Shown here piece after piece: positions 13,832 through 26,790 of a stretch of 64,000 nucleotides of DNA (its first letter is position 1; each line of letters opens with the position of its first letter). The notes under the pieces are model-generated. The model was not told where the DNA came from, made no database searches, and worked only from the letters and a program-made list of their open reading frames with translations. The DNA lies in the NCBI GenBank assembly GCA_004154925.1, contig QJNS01000001.1:62001-126000 (forward strand), written 5' to 3'. A program made the position numbers and the translations under genes. Origin of the DNA: Monosporascus cannonballus (lineage: Eukaryota; Ascomycota; Sordariomycetes; Xylariales).

Positions 13832-15900
13832 GTTTAGGCCAATAATATAATAGTTTAAATAACGGAAATATAAATTAATTTAAATTAAAATAAATTATTA
13901 ATAAAATAAAGAATAAGTATAAAATTATAAAATCGCAAAAACATATTACCGAATTATAAATATTATATTTTCAACATGTTACTTTTTTGAAATATATATA
14001 ATAGAAGTATAAATTGTAATATTACTTCTTAACTTAACAATTTAAACCTTTAATCAATATTTATTATATATTAATTATAAATTATACGTTATCGAAACGT
14101 ATTATATTTCGTGATTTTATCAGTACGAATTCTGGTTTTGACTTAAATACGTGAGGTTTTTTTTGTCGAAATATTTATTTATTATACGTAAAATGTTTTA
14201 CAAAAAGTCAATATATAATTTAAATAAAATATATGACGATTTGTTTGACTCAAATATATTATCTATATCGTTAAATTATGCGGTATATTAATTTTATGCG
14301 GTTTTACGTAATCACTATATAAAACCCTTTTTTAAAATTATTTTTGTTTTTCTTTCGCACTATTCTATTATATATTAACGAAATGATATACGTTCCCCTA
14401 ATATATGTCCTAATTAATAAACATGAAATACCTTTCGTTATAAACATTTGAATGTTAAGAAGAAAAATAATATATTAAACCTTTTACTCGTACGTATTTT
14501 TTATATATATTTAGCTTTTTGCTAACATATTAATAATTTCAAATATTTTATTAATTATTATACGGATAAATCCGTTTTTTAAAACAACTGCAATAATTAT
14601 TATTATTTGCATAATGCGAATTTTATTAATACAGAAAATTATTATCGGCTATTTTTAAATGGGATTTCGCCGGTTTTTGTAGAAATAAAAGTAATATATA
14701 ATTAGACGTATTGAAAAACCAACGACGGACGTAAAGTACGGTTATGCTTTATTATAATGTAAAAATAAAAAAATAATTTTATCATAACTTAAAAAAGAAA
14801 TTAATTTATAAATTTTGAAATAAGTGTCATAACGGAATTCCTAATAATAAGGCGGATTTTGTTCCGAAAATATCGATAATAATAAATTAAAAAGAGGTTC
14901 AATCTGAAATTTTTAATAAAAATGAATTGCATGGAAAATTATAATACGAAAATAAGATTTATACCTTGTTCCGTTTTCGATAATATATTTAATAACGTAA
15001 ATTAATTTTCCAAATTTTCGTTTTTTATTATTCGCAAAATAACGGCCGTTTTTGCATTAGCGTTTATTGGATCCGTTTGTAATAGAAATATAGGAAAATA
15101 TTTCGGTTTTCGATTGAAGCGAAAAAAATTCATTCCGTTTAAACTTAATGAACGTAAATTTTATTTTCCGGCGTATATAAGGCACTATTCTACTTAAAAA
15201 CTGTAGCGACAATATTACCGTATTTGTACAAAATATATACGTTTGTTTCACGAATCGTTCGTTTCGTTTTAACGGAATTTGTTGCTTACAAATCGGGATA
15301 ATAATTAAGTTTAACGGTAATTAATTGCGACTATTTAACGTATCGTTTAAAGTATTAAGTCTTGATTTCGAAACTTAATAAAGTAATAAATGTACGTTTA
15401 TAGATTAAAATGTTTTTATCCTAAATTCGAAATTAAGTAATAAACGAATATATAATTAAGAATTCCATATTTCGTATTAATTTTTTATTCCTGTCTTTAA
15501 TTTATCCGAAAATATAAAAGTGCTGATAAAAAGTATTTCGAATTTAAGCCAGTAATAATCCGAATATAAATTATAGAAAATGAAATAAATACGAAATAGA
15601 AGCAGATTAAGTTATAAAATATGGAATTAAAATTTAAAAATAAAAATGCGGATTATAATAATAAGATATCGGAAAAAATGATATAATGTGTTAACCTGGT
15701 ATTTGAGAATCGAACAGCAGAAAGTAATTTTTGATAATTAACGAAATAATTAAACAGAACCTTTTCTAGAAAATCTCAAGATTATTAATAAGCCGTTTAG
15801 GTGAAAAAAACTAATAATTTAGAAATAGAAACGTTTCGGAATTATAAAGATGTCATTAATTATTAAAATAAATCTTAACATAGTTGTAATATTTTACACA
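13832..15900. other. AT-rich stretch with a CpG-richer core, no gene assigned
   Basis: Around 14990-15330 the sequence is rich in CpG words (ACGGCCG, TTCCGGCG, CGTTCGTTTCG) and carries a minus-strand open run of about 64 codons (15057-15251). That run has no recognised motif and its flanks are full of stops. It is probably another transposon coding remnant. The expected 5' LTR of the family-D copy that follows would lie near 14.5 kb by spacing from D1, but I could not see it. Confidence 0.4.
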
Positions 15901-15927
15901 AAAATAATATCTGAAAATTTAGTTTTG

Positions 15928-16290
15928 GTTATTTATATATAGTTTTGATTTCCTGATTAAAAATGTTATAGGACGTTATAAGACGTTGTGTTTTAACGAA
16001 AGAAAAAGCGAAAAGAACCTGTTTTCTAGGACACAGACAGGGTAACAAAATAATAATACGCCTTAAAGATATAATTTAAAAAATATCAAAAATAAATCAA
16101 AAATATTTATTGGGGAATCCTTAACCCATATAGCAAAATATACGCCCTATACTAGAAATAACGAAAATATCTAATATATAAGAAATAAAAGAACTCTATG
16201 AATTATCGTATCGTACGTATATACAAAACAATTTCGATTTTTTAATTAAACTAGATTTAACATAATATATAAATAATAATATCGATGAAC
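15928..16290 (+). repeat. Family-D internal block, copy in D2
   Basis: This aligns with about 22080-22480 in D1. Shared words include AATATATACGCC followed by YTATAC and later TTCGATTTTYCTAATTAAAC. In one frame both copies read a peptide like YTPYTxxNNEN, with later stops where Gln or Trp would be expected. The family of this peptide is unknown to me. A weaker third copy is at about 6200-6310. Confidence 0.5.
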
Positions 16291-18949
16291 TAATAACGTT
16301 ATAAAATTAATTTATCAAGTCATACTTATAAAAGGACATTTTTTAATTATATAAAAGATAAACCCATTATATTTATAAAAGAACTAAGGAAAACTATAAT
16401 AAATATTATTAGTAAAACATTATCTTTAACTTTTATTTTAAATTGATATTTATTATAAATGTTTTTAAACAAGTTTTTGGAAAACGGAAATTTGATAATT
16501 TATTTAAATATTTTATTAAAATAACGATAAATTGCACAAACCTTCGTAAGATGTTATGCATTAAACGGAAATATATTGTATTTAATACAAAGAATTACAA
16601 ATTAATAGAAAATAATTAAAAGATCTTAAAACGTACATGTATCAATAAAGACAATAAATATAATATTTTAATATATTATTTTAAAGTATAAATAAAACTT
16701 AATAAATTTAAAAAGAAGTAACAGTAATTATCTACACAAATCGTAAAATAACTAAACTCAGAAAAATTAAGATAAAAATTTAAAAAAGCTTTTAAATGCA
16801 TAAATACAATATCGTTAATAATATAATTCTATTAAAAAAACAAATCACAATATATTAATATATTGCAATAATAAAATACAATGTTTTAAACGAAACATTT
16901 CTTATACTGAATATGTATTAATACATTTAAATTATTATAAAAATATAAATTAAAATCAAATCTAATTACGAATGTCGAAATTTAGGATTTCGCTTCTGAT
17001 ATCGAAAAGCTTTAATGCGAAATTAAGTACTTTAAATTTTTATATTAAAAAGATCTTAAATGATGAATTTTAATATTGTTTGACACAAACCTTATAATGC
17101 AATTTTAAAGAATTATAAATATATTAATGACAAATTTTAATTAACGAAACTATAAATTAAATAATGGTTATTTTATATTTTATTAATTAATAAAAGCAGA
17201 AATATATAATAAATCATTTAGTACCTGCCAAGATAAGATACAAAAAGATAAATATTAAAAGATATATAGCTCATTATTATTATTATTAAATTAAATTTCA
17301 AATAGCAAAATAAGAATTTAACTTGATTACACTAAAGTGTAGCCAGTTTAATTAATATGTGTTTATAATATTATTAACATAAGAAATTGTTATGACATTA
17401 TTTGACATTAAATTATTAAAATATAGAAGACAAAAAAACTAAATTGATATATATTAATTGAAATACAATTTTAATAATTATTTTTATATTTTCTTGTAAA
17501 TCTAAATTGCTTTAAATACAACCTTTCATAAAATAAAGTTTATATAAATTATTAACGTTTTATCCGGTTTATTACCATGAAAAAATGTTGAAAATAGTAA
17601 TTACGATAAATAAAAAAGGCTAACAAATTTCGATTGCGTTATTATCTTCAAGAAAAGTTCAGAAAATAATAAAGAAAATCTTTTCAATAAATATTTACAT
17701 TTCGAAAAAGCCTTAATTGAAGTTAATTATATAATTTTTAAAAAATACCCTAAGAAATATTTAGCTCAATATGAAATTAAAATAATATAGATAGTTATAT
17801 ATAATATATATTAAAGATCAAAAATACAAAAACAATTTAAACACACTAAAAAATAAATATATTAAATATTCTAGAAAAATACTATTTCAATGGAATAAGA
17901 AATATAAATAAATGATTAAAGATTTATATAATCTTACAGATATTTTAACGTATTTGGTATTTTTTGCAAATAAAAATAATAATATAAAACCACGACAATA
18001 ATATAACGTTTATAATAAAATCAAATATAACGATATAAGTCTTGTCGAAAGCAATAACCGTTATTAAGTGTAAAAGCATTATAAGAATTAATTGTTATAA
18101 TTTCTTTTCTAAATTATTTTGATTTAAAAAAGAATAAACAAAAATATATTACAATAATACTCTTTGTATAATAGATAAATGTACGAGATCTGTTTCTTTT
18201 TTATTTTATTAAAAAGTTCTTTCAATATATATAAATTATTATAAAAGGCTTTTTCCGATAAATCAATTACATTTATTTTCAAAACTTAATCAGGCTTTAT
18301 AACATAAATCGGTTTAAATAATAAATGTTTAATACATTTCAATTTTACGCGAATAAATAAATAAAACGGCTTAACAAAATCTTAAAAATATTAAAAATCT
18401 TATATAAATTATAAATTTAATACATATGTTGAAAAGTTATTTATTACCTAATTAATAGAAAATACTAAGTAATATAAAATATTAAATTAATTTTAATAAA
18501 CGTAACTTTTAATTTTATATGAAACATTATAGACATACGTATAAGAGATTTATTCTTACAACGGTATTACTTACGTTAACCTAATTTAAATAATTAAAGT
18601 AAAAAAGAAGAATAGAAGTAAAATTCGTATATAACAATAAAATCAAGTACTATAATAAAAAGGAATTAAAAAAGAAGTCTTCTAGAATAGAAAAACAAGC
18701 TATTTTACTACGAAAAATATCTAAACAAAAAGACCTAGCAAAAAACTCGATTTTAAGAATACCGATTTATATAAAATTAATAGAAAAACCCTCAAAGGTA
18801 AGTATTGATTAAAATATTTACTTAAAATTAAACTTTGGTTAATTTGAAATATTTGTTTTATTTAAGTTAATAACAAATATCACCAAAGCATATATAGGAG
18901 GAAGTACTGTAAAAATAAAAGATAAATTTATATATAAAGTTAAAATGAT

Positions 18950-19200
18950 TTTCGGAGTAAAAAATAGATTTATCTAATGCTGATTATATAAAAAAAATAT
19001 CCGACTATCGAAAATACTTGAAAACCCGCGAAAAAGCTTATAAATATCTTACGTTTATTATCGAATATTTTTTAATAATGGTGAAAGTATTTCACGAAAT
19101 CGTTAAATTAATAACTAGTTAATTAATAATATCTAGGCTGTCCTAATTAACAGAAACTATAATAACTATCGAAACGGTTATTTCGGCTATTAATTATTTT
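18950..19200 (+). pseudogene. Decayed copy of the D-family 92-codon frame
   Basis: The stretch 18966-19060 matches 32880-33010 base for base with mostly transitions, around a sequence translating as RKYLxTRxKxYKYL. Here the frame is broken by stops, whereas at 32860-33138 it is open. Past 19060 the similarity weakens but the same spacing to the LTR end is kept. The function of this protein is not recognised. Confidence 0.45.
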
Positions 19201-19869
19201 TATTTTCGCTTCAACAATTCGAATTCCTTTATTACTACGGAGTTTTTAATATTATAACGAAATATTTTTATGTCTTAATAACGAAAAATTAGCCGCTATT
19301 TTCAAAAACGATTTAATTTAGTAATAATAATTCGTAAGGTTTTTCAAACTTACTTTTCTTAATATTTTGAACAATTCTTTTTATTAAAAAGCTTTTTATG
19401 TTTAATTTAGGGCGGCTTAAAAACGTTATAAGGATTACCGCAACGAATATACCGCGTATATTTTTCGAAATCGCTAAAAATGTTATAATTTGTTTTTTTT
19501 CTTTATAACTAAAAAGGGCGACTAAATCCTAAACGAAAAATTAGATTTGATAAAAGAAAGCGTTAATACGTTTATACGAACGAAAATTTTTAATACGATT
19601 GAACAGAGTAAAATATAAAACGAAAAAAACTTATAAATTTTTGGAAACGAAATTTTTAAAAGAAATCGTTTTAAAATACGATAAGTTTAACGCGCTTAAG
19701 AAACGATCGAGATTAAAATAAAAATAAACCTTATATAAGGAATATTACGTAACAAATTTAAGTGTTTTAATCGTTTTAGCATTTTAAGACTATTAAATTA
19801 TATGAAAAAGAATTACACAATTTAAAAAATATATAGAGCTAAAACTTTTATATACTCAAAGCTGAAAGT

Positions 19870-20063
19870 AAAATATATATATTTATTATTTTTATAATTG
19901 AAATAATACCAGTTTGTAATAATAATTCGTTATGTAAAACGTTTTAAATATTATAAAACGTAACAAATTACTATATTTATTACTTAAAATCCCACAATAC
20001 TTCTACTAATATAAACCCGCACGACATAGGTTTAATAGTTGGTTAAACCGCCTAGCCGTTACA
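19870..20063 (+). repeat. 3' half of a family-D LTR
   Basis: This aligns with 33800-33997 of the D1 3' LTR. Shared landmarks are GTAATAATAAT, a GTAACAAATTAC-like word, AAACCCGCACGAC, GGTTAAACCGCCTAGCC and the terminal GTTACA. The 5' half, expected from about 19694, is too decayed to align with confidence. It ends in CA at 20063, the terminus used by the other copies. Confidence 0.65.
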
Positions 20064-20740
20064 AAGACTTTGAAACTAATAAGACTATTTAAGCTCTTTA
20101 AGCCGATTACGAAACCTTTTAAACATAGGTCGGAATTTATTCTTTTACCGAGATAGACCGTTTAAGAAAAGATTAAAATCGTTCAGTTATTATACGAGAA
20201 TTTCTTTTTGAAGTTTTTAAACTTAAAGTTTAACTTATTTTTTTTGTTAATTTAAATAAGTAACATTACAATTTTTTATTATTTATTATCTAGAAATATA
20301 TTTAAAAATATACATTTAGAAATATATTATTATTTTAATCCTGTAAGCCGTTTTGATTGTCTTAGTTTTATTACATTCTTAGCTATTTTATATTTTTCTA
20401 AAAAGTTTGAAAATATGATATATAATGTTTATTACAGCTTCGCAAAATATCCGCTTTATATTAACTATAAATGCCTTTCAAGCTTATTCATTTTTTAATC
20501 AAAATTCGAATGTAAATGTTTTTTTAATTGAGAAAACGATTAAAATTAAAAACCCGTATAGCTAAAAAGAAGTTACTTAAAGCGTAACAATATTTAAAAA
20601 AACAAAAAAAAAAGACCTTTATACAACGATAATATTGAAATATTTCGTGACGGCGTATAAGATGCAGTGGATGTAAAGGTATTTAATCGTTTAGAATAGA
20701 AACAATAGCAGTTAAAAGTTAGAATTGTTATAATTACGAT
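20064..20740. other. Left flank of D1, probably part of interrupted element K
   Basis: D1 inserted at 20741-20745, so the DNA left of it should continue the sequence to its right (34003 onward), where a minus-strand chromodomain is seen. This stretch would then be the part of K downstream of its chromodomain. It has modestly G+C-richer words (GTGACGGCGTATAAGATGC, near 20647) but no recognised LTR or protein. Confidence 0.35.
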
Positions 20741-20745
20741 AATAT
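20741..20745. repeat. Target-site duplication of D1, left copy (AATAT)
   Basis: AATAT immediately precedes the D1 5' LTR and is repeated exactly at 33998-34002, immediately after the 3' LTR. Five bases is the usual duplication length for LTR elements. AATAT is common in this DNA, so the match gains weight mainly from its exact position at both ends. Confidence 0.65.
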
Positions 20746-21112
20746 TATTACGACTCAGCCCAAAACCGGTCGTAAGAACGGTCGAATCTATATAGGAGTG
20801 TCACGTAGTTTGAATCCTTTTGAGCAATAAGATTCAAATAAATCTATATAAAATTAATCGTATTTAATAGAATTAAATCTAGAATAACTTTAAGATTTAA
20901 TGAAGAATTATTTAATTGATGTTAAATATATACGTTGATGATTTTTATAATATCAATAACAATACTTTCTCCCAATGACATATTATTTAACATTTTTAAT
21001 ATTCCGAACTAAATTTAATTATTATATTTATTATTTTAAACCTTACGTTATTCTTTAGTATAAACCTATGGAACTTAACTTCACTAATTAATTAAATTAT
21101 TTAGCCTTTATA
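20746..21112 (+). repeat. D1 5' LTR
   Basis: It aligns along its whole length with the right LTR (33628-33997) and with 59544-59813 plus 61332-61431. It begins TATTACGAC where the best copy has TGTTACGAC. It contains the paired word CCGGTCGTAAGAACGGTCG and ends in a decayed form of GCYGTYACA. Differences from the other copies are mainly transitions. Confidence 0.75.
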
Positions 21113-24100
21113 TGATATAAGTCTTTATTTAATAGTACCACCAGATTTTAAACATTATAATAGATATTATATTAATTTATAAATAATTAACAAATAGATT
21201 TTCTAAAAAGAGTAAGTTTAAATAAAAGAAAGGTACAATTTTGTACAATTAAAGAAAGTCTTTTTCGATAATTAAACATTTGAAATATAAATTTTATTAA
21301 TTTCGAAAAAGGAATTAATCTTATTAAAATATTTTTAGCGATATACGAAAAACTTAAAATTAAAGATATAGCTCCAGATATTAGAATATTTCCTGAAATA
21401 AGTTTATATTTAATTAGATTTTACTAAATAATAAAAAACGAGCATATATTCTTTTAGACCTATAATCTTTAATGTATTTCCATAAATATATAATTATGTT
21501 TTATATAATATCCAATCTATTTCCGGAATTTTCTTATTGAATTTATTATATTTCTATTTTAAATGAAATTTGTTATCTGATAATTTATAAAACAGGCGGC
21601 TATATAATTTAAATGAATTGGAAAAGTTATATGTTTTTTAAAGAAAAATAGACCCTAAAATTTGTACGAATCTATAAAAATTATGAATAATTTAATTAAA
21701 TATTAATTAAGGGTTTCAAAATAATACGCAAAAACTTAAAAGCTGAAAAATAAATCTAATAATTACGATAAAAAGTAGTAATAGTTATTTCCGGTAATAC
21801 GTTTACTTAATTATGAAACGTAATTGAAAATAAAAAACACTAATTATTAAAGTTTCTAATAATTTAAAAATTAATACAACGAATATTTTAAATTATATCG
21901 ATTTTAATATTTATTGGATTATATCGCTGTAATCATCAATATCGATAATTGATCATACGCTTAATATATTAGAATCGTTAAAAGTAAATACGATAATAAA
22001 TTTCGAATTAATGTCAATATTTGTCGATATAATTATATTAGGCGTAATATCGTCCTAAAAAGTATAAAATGTAAAGTTATATATTAAATATTCAAAATTA
22101 AAATAAATATTATAATTATGCAAGGACTATAATAGCGTTATAAATATTTTTTAATATAATATGAACTTAAAATAAAATACGACTTTCGTAAGAGAAAACC
22201 TGATGCAAAATATAAAAAGCCTAGCAATTAATTTAAGGAACATTCGAAAAATACTATAATATCTTACGAAATATTAAAGAAAATATAAAAAACAAATAAA
22301 AGATATTTATACCGAGCACTATAATGAACTTGGCAATATATACGCCTTATACCGTAAGTAATGAAAATACTTAATATATAATAAACAAAAATAATTAATT
22401 TATTAACTTATTTTACTTATGCATAAAAAGGATTCGATTTTCCTAATTAAACAGAAGGTAATAAAATATAAAATAATAATATCCACATTTTAAGATTTTT
22501 ATTTTACAATATACTATCGGTGAAATAATTTTTTAATAAATTAACCTAACAAATACTGTCTGTAAAACTACCTTTTTACTTTTATAATTAATAATATTTT
22601 TAGAAATTTAGTATAAATCTTTATTTTTAATTAGCCTTTGTTAAATAACTTTTTATAAAAACATGTTTTATAAAGAAGGTTAATAGTTAATATGACAATT
22701 TTGTTGAAAATAATCATTTATAAAAACTGAATAAGATATTAAATATTTTACGGAATAATAATTTACTTAAGATAATCAAAAAAACAACTATAATTAAATA
22801 TATAAATATACGGGTAAAATCAATAAAAATAATAATTTAATACGTTATATATTAAAATATAAATAAAATTGGATATTTTAAAAAGAAAACAAAAACAAAT
22901 GATACATAAAAACGACGCAAAGTACCTTATCCACAAGAAATTGAAAATTCTTTTAAAAAGATTTTAAACACAATAATACAAGCTGTTAATAATTTTATAT
23001 CTTTAAATATACATAATAAATAGTATTATTATTCCTTATTATTAAAATACGAACCGTTCAGCAGAAATTATATTCTGTTAAAACTATTAATAAATTTACG
23101 CTATTATAAATATACAAGTTAAATTATTATATAATTCCAAATATCGAAACTTAAAATTTTATAGACGAAAATAAAAGGATTTAGTAAACAATTATTTATT
23201 TAACCTACTTTAAGAAAATAATATTAAATAATTAATTTCGATATTATTGTATTTAAGGTTTATAATGTAACATCGACATCATTAATACAATATTAAGACG
23301 AAATCTTAGGTAATAAAAAGAATGGGAATTGTATTATTGAATTGAAAATAATAATAAACAAAAAATATAAAAAGATAAAGAATAATAAGAAAATAGAATA
23401 TATTTTTATTATTATTAGCACAAAGTTTTAATAATTAAATAACGACTTGAAATTATAAATTTAAAACATAATTATTTTAATTCATATAATGTTATAATAA
23501 TACAAATATAAGCAATGTTATAAAAAGAAATTAAATAGAACTTGCGTAAAATATAACAAATAGAATTAAAAATAATTCATTTAAGAAATATTTATTTACA
23601 GAGTTTAATCTTATTTATAATTTTAAGAAAAACCAATAACGCGTTTTTAAAAAATATTTAAAAATTCAGTTACACAGAAATAAATTTACATTTTAAGTTT
23701 ATTTACAAAATACCTTATATCTTTTGTTTTTTTTTAGAAAATAACAAATTCTTATTCGTAATTAATTAATGATACTTAAGTGATACTATATTAGAGAACA
23801 AATATTATTGCTATTAATTATGTGCATAAAAAACTAATTTTATAAAAATAAATAATTGGTAAAATTCGATTTTAAAAATAATTATAAATATATTAATATT
23901 AACACTTTTGAATAAAAATAGTTACGTACTTGGTTACGTTAATAAACTTTTAAAGAATAATAAATTCCATAGCACCAATATATTTCGCTATTTTTATTAC
24001 TTATTATTTTAATAAGATTTCTATATATTTGAAAAAAGGAAAAAAAATATATAAACTATGTTTATAAAAATGTTTAGCCATTATAAAATCTTAAATTATT

Positions 24101-24881
24101 AATTCACGTCAAAAACAATAATTTTATAAAGAAGATTTAAAATCTTTAAAATATATTTTTACCGTAACAATATCCGAAACAATGTTTAAAAAGTATTATA
24201 ATTCAGATGTAACAGATATAAATTTTAATTAAGGCAAGTTTCCTTTTAATTTATTAATTATTATAAGAATGATATACGGGATTTGCATAAAACTATTATA
24301 TCTTGAATTAAATTTATTAGAGCAAACCTTTAATTAAATATTATGAATAAAAACAATGGATTAAAAATCTATAACCATATTCATTTATAAGCAATTACTA
24401 AATATGAATGGTTGAATATATTTTATTAAATTTAATATCCATATTATAGTTTACGCGTCAAATATAATTATCGGATAAAGAAATAATTAAAATAAATTAT
24501 ATCTTATTATATTAATATTATGTAAATTAAAAAACCGCATTTAATGGCGGTAAATTATATAAGGAATTTTAAGTATTAATGTAGCCTTTCACATATTTAT
24601 GTATTTCTTTTAAAATTATTTTACTAGGTTAAGATTTATAAAGATTATTAAAATCTTGTTTGCTTTATAACAATTAAAAATATTACAGAACAATAATTAC
24701 GATACGTACAAAAATAGCCAGTTTCGATCTTTTCAATATTTGTAAAAAAAGGTTTAAAAAACGAAAAAATAATCAAATCTGTAAAAAAACATCGTTTAAC
24801 ATTAATCATATTATTATCGATGTTACTTAAGAAAAATATTTACGATTATATCAAATTATAATAATCTATATTATATCATAT
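21113..24881 (+). other. D1 interior, left part, no domain recognised
   Basis: A-rich plus strand with no long frame. The block 22080-22480 is shared with 15928-16290. The remaining 3.3 kb gives only short, Ile/Lys/Asn-rich frames broken by TAA. Gag or pol of D1 would be expected here, but I see none of the reverse-transcriptase or integrase motifs that are still readable in G1. Confidence 0.5.
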
Positions 24882-24886
24882 ACTAG
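24882..24886. repeat. Target-site duplication of G1, left copy (ACTAG)
   Basis: ACTAG here and GCTAG at 31794-31798 flank G1 exactly. The single difference is G-to-A in a TpG context, which is what RIP on the other strand produces. Confidence 0.75.
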
Positions 24887-25074
24887 TGTAAAAGGCTTTA
24901 CCTAAGCGATCTGCAATCAGTTGCCAATAAGCGTTTATTTTCTAGCTAAAGAGAAAAAAAAGAGAAGATAAAAATACAGTTATATGTATTCGCATATAAG
25001 GCGCTGCGCTAATGCTGCTTAATACCGGCGTTTGTCCGGTGCTTTATAATAGAGCTTTATATAGCCCCAATATA
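24887..25074 (-). repeat. G1 3' LTR
   Basis: 188 bp, aligned without gaps of note to 31608-31793 and to 61933-62118. Conserved words are GCGCTGCRYTARTGCTG, TACCGGCGTTTRTYCGGT and AAGATAAAAATA. Differences are mainly transitions, so the divergence reflects mutation by RIP more than age. Confidence 0.92.
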
Positions 25075-25077
25075 TTA

Positions 25078-25090
25078 CTCTTTTTTTTCT
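25078..25090 (-). other. G1 polypurine tract
   Basis: On the minus strand this reads AGAAAAAAAAGAG, three bases from the 3' LTR, the place where plus-strand DNA synthesis is primed in LTR retroelements. The equivalent tract in G2 is 62122-62136. Confidence 0.75.
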
Positions 25091-26560
25091 TAAAAAGGAA
25101 TTAATTTATTGCAAAATTAATCATTGCGTTACATTTTAGCTTTTAATTAATCCGAAATTCGGAAATTTATAAATTTCCGAATTAAGTTTAATTTAGGTAA
25201 TTAATTATAGGCTAATTATGCGTTAAGCAGGCATATATATAAAAATGCGTTTGTATTTTTATTTATTTTAATTTTTCCATTTTATAATAATAATTTAATT
25301 TCGTAAATTAATTTTTATTAATATTTATTATAAAACTTTAATACTTTATTTCGTAATAATTTAAAAATTAATTAATACGTTATAACGTTGCGAAAATGCC
25401 TCGTAAAAAAACGTGTTTATATTTTCGGATTTTTTAATAAGTCGGAATCCCCCAAAGGTTTTCGTACGTTACGTATTTACGTTATTTTAACCAAATATTT
25501 TATCCGTATTTGCGACATATCATATTTTATTTAAATAACTTATTTTGCTAAATACCCGGCCGTTCTTATTTAAATTAACAAAATATATAGTTTACTCATA
25601 TAATATTTATTTATTATTTTTAATATATTTATTAATATAGGTACAAATGCCGTCCGTTATTAAGCTTATATTAATTATAATTATAGATATTTTAAAATAT
25701 ATCCTTTTTTATATTTATTAATAAATGGTCAATATAATATTTGTGTAATTTACGGATATTTCCGAATTTTGTTAAACGATTAACGCGTTTTATAAAGTTA
25801 TTTTTAATTACGATTACCGAAACCTTAGTAAGTCTATTTTTTTTTTACGTATTTATTATATTGCTTTTTAGTTATCAACCTTAGCTTAATGGTTATCCGT
25901 ATTTAAGAAAATGCGGTTACCGAAAATTTATATTTATACTTTAAAATTTCGTATATCTTTCGTTCAGAAATAAATTTACGTATTTAATTCCGAGCTTATA
26001 TATTATTTATATATAAGTTAAATTGCCGCTTTTGCCGGTTTTTCCGCCGCGTGTAAAGAAAATATATTAAATATAAAAATAATAAATTTCGTTATATAAA
26101 TTTGTTTACAGTTTTCTGATATAGTTTTTATATTATTTATTAATATATATAATAAGTTCAATTAATAATTATTAATAATTATATTAGTAATGTTTTAAAC
26201 ACCTTTATAGTTATAATTTTAATAATTAAATAAATTTGACTTATCCCGGAATTTAATATAAATAAAGCGGAATATTTAAGTATTTTAAGCATGTAATTTT
26301 TGCGTAATATTAATATTATAAAATCGTAAAATAATTCGTTAAATGTTTTGACTTTTAAAAATAATTAAATATTTATGTAATGGGCGTATTATTTTTGTAA
26401 TTCTTAATTTCTTTAATATATTCTATTTGTAAATAATAAATGCGTTATTTAATATTTATTTACGAATTATATGACCTTATTTTTCAACGGTTTCCTTAAA
26501 CTTTTTATATTGTTTCCGTATTATCCGTCTGTAGTTTTAACTTAAATTTCTACCAGGCTG
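25091..26560 (-). other. G1 region between chromodomain and 3' LTR, function unknown
   Basis: About 1.45 kb lies between the chromodomain and the 3' LTR, and G2 carries an aligned region of nearly the same length (62137-63600). In the minus-strand reading both copies keep a run like LTKVSVIVIK, then FIKRxNxLTKFGNIRKL, with basic residues upstream (RTGKxxxLTY). I recognise no known domain. It could be a third ORF, an extended Pol tail or a long 3' untranslated region. Frame shifts between the two copies on the plus strand argue against a plus-strand gene. Confidence 0.5.
25158..25181. repeat. Perfect 24-bp palindrome near the G1 3' LTR
   Basis: Two 12-base arms, TTCGGAAATTTA and its exact complement, meet with no spacer. 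G2 has the same site at 62202-62225 in imperfect form. It lies in the transcribed 3' region of the element, about 85 bp from the LTR, and could fold as a hairpin in RNA. The function is unknown. Confidence 0.7.
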
Positions 26561-26790
26561 CTTTTGGATAATACGTGAAATTTAGGGTCCGTCATTAATA
26601 ATTATATTACCTTATTTCCTTTTTCGAATTATTATAAAGTCGCAGTATTTACGAATTTTTCGAATAAACTTTAAGTTAGGTTTACGTAATTTAATTATTC
26701 TATTTGGATTTCGCGATTACAATCTTTTTTAATTTTTTTGATCCGTATATAAAGAATATCTTCGATTTTAAATTTTAATTTATAATATTT
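26560..26790 (-). pseudogene. G1 chromodomain remnant
   Basis: The minus-strand reading downstream of integrase gives a start like KIEDILYIRIKK, a basic stretch, then a motif like YVNLT*SLFEKFVNTATL. This matches the chromodomain pattern in which an aromatic-rich strand is followed by TWEPxxNLxNTxAL, with the Trp replaced by a stop. Chromodomains of this type sit at the integrase C-terminus of fungal Ty3/gypsy chromoviruses and direct integration to modified chromatin. The assignment rests on position plus this pattern. Confidence 0.55.

Larger units (their letters stand above)
15900..20063 (+). mobile_element. Damaged second copy of LTR element family D (D2)
   Basis: Three blocks match element D1 (20746-33997) in the same order and strand. 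About 15928-16290 matches about 22080-22480. About 18966-19060 matches about 32880-33010, the start of the only 92-codon frame. About 19870-20063 matches the 3' half of the D1 3' LTR. From the second block to the LTR end is about 1.07 kb here and about 1.07 kb in D1. The distance between the first two blocks is about 0.8 kb shorter than in D1 once the nested G1 is removed, so an internal deletion is likely. No 5' LTR was found. The plus strand is strongly A-rich, as expected for a plus-strand retroelement. Confidence 0.6.
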
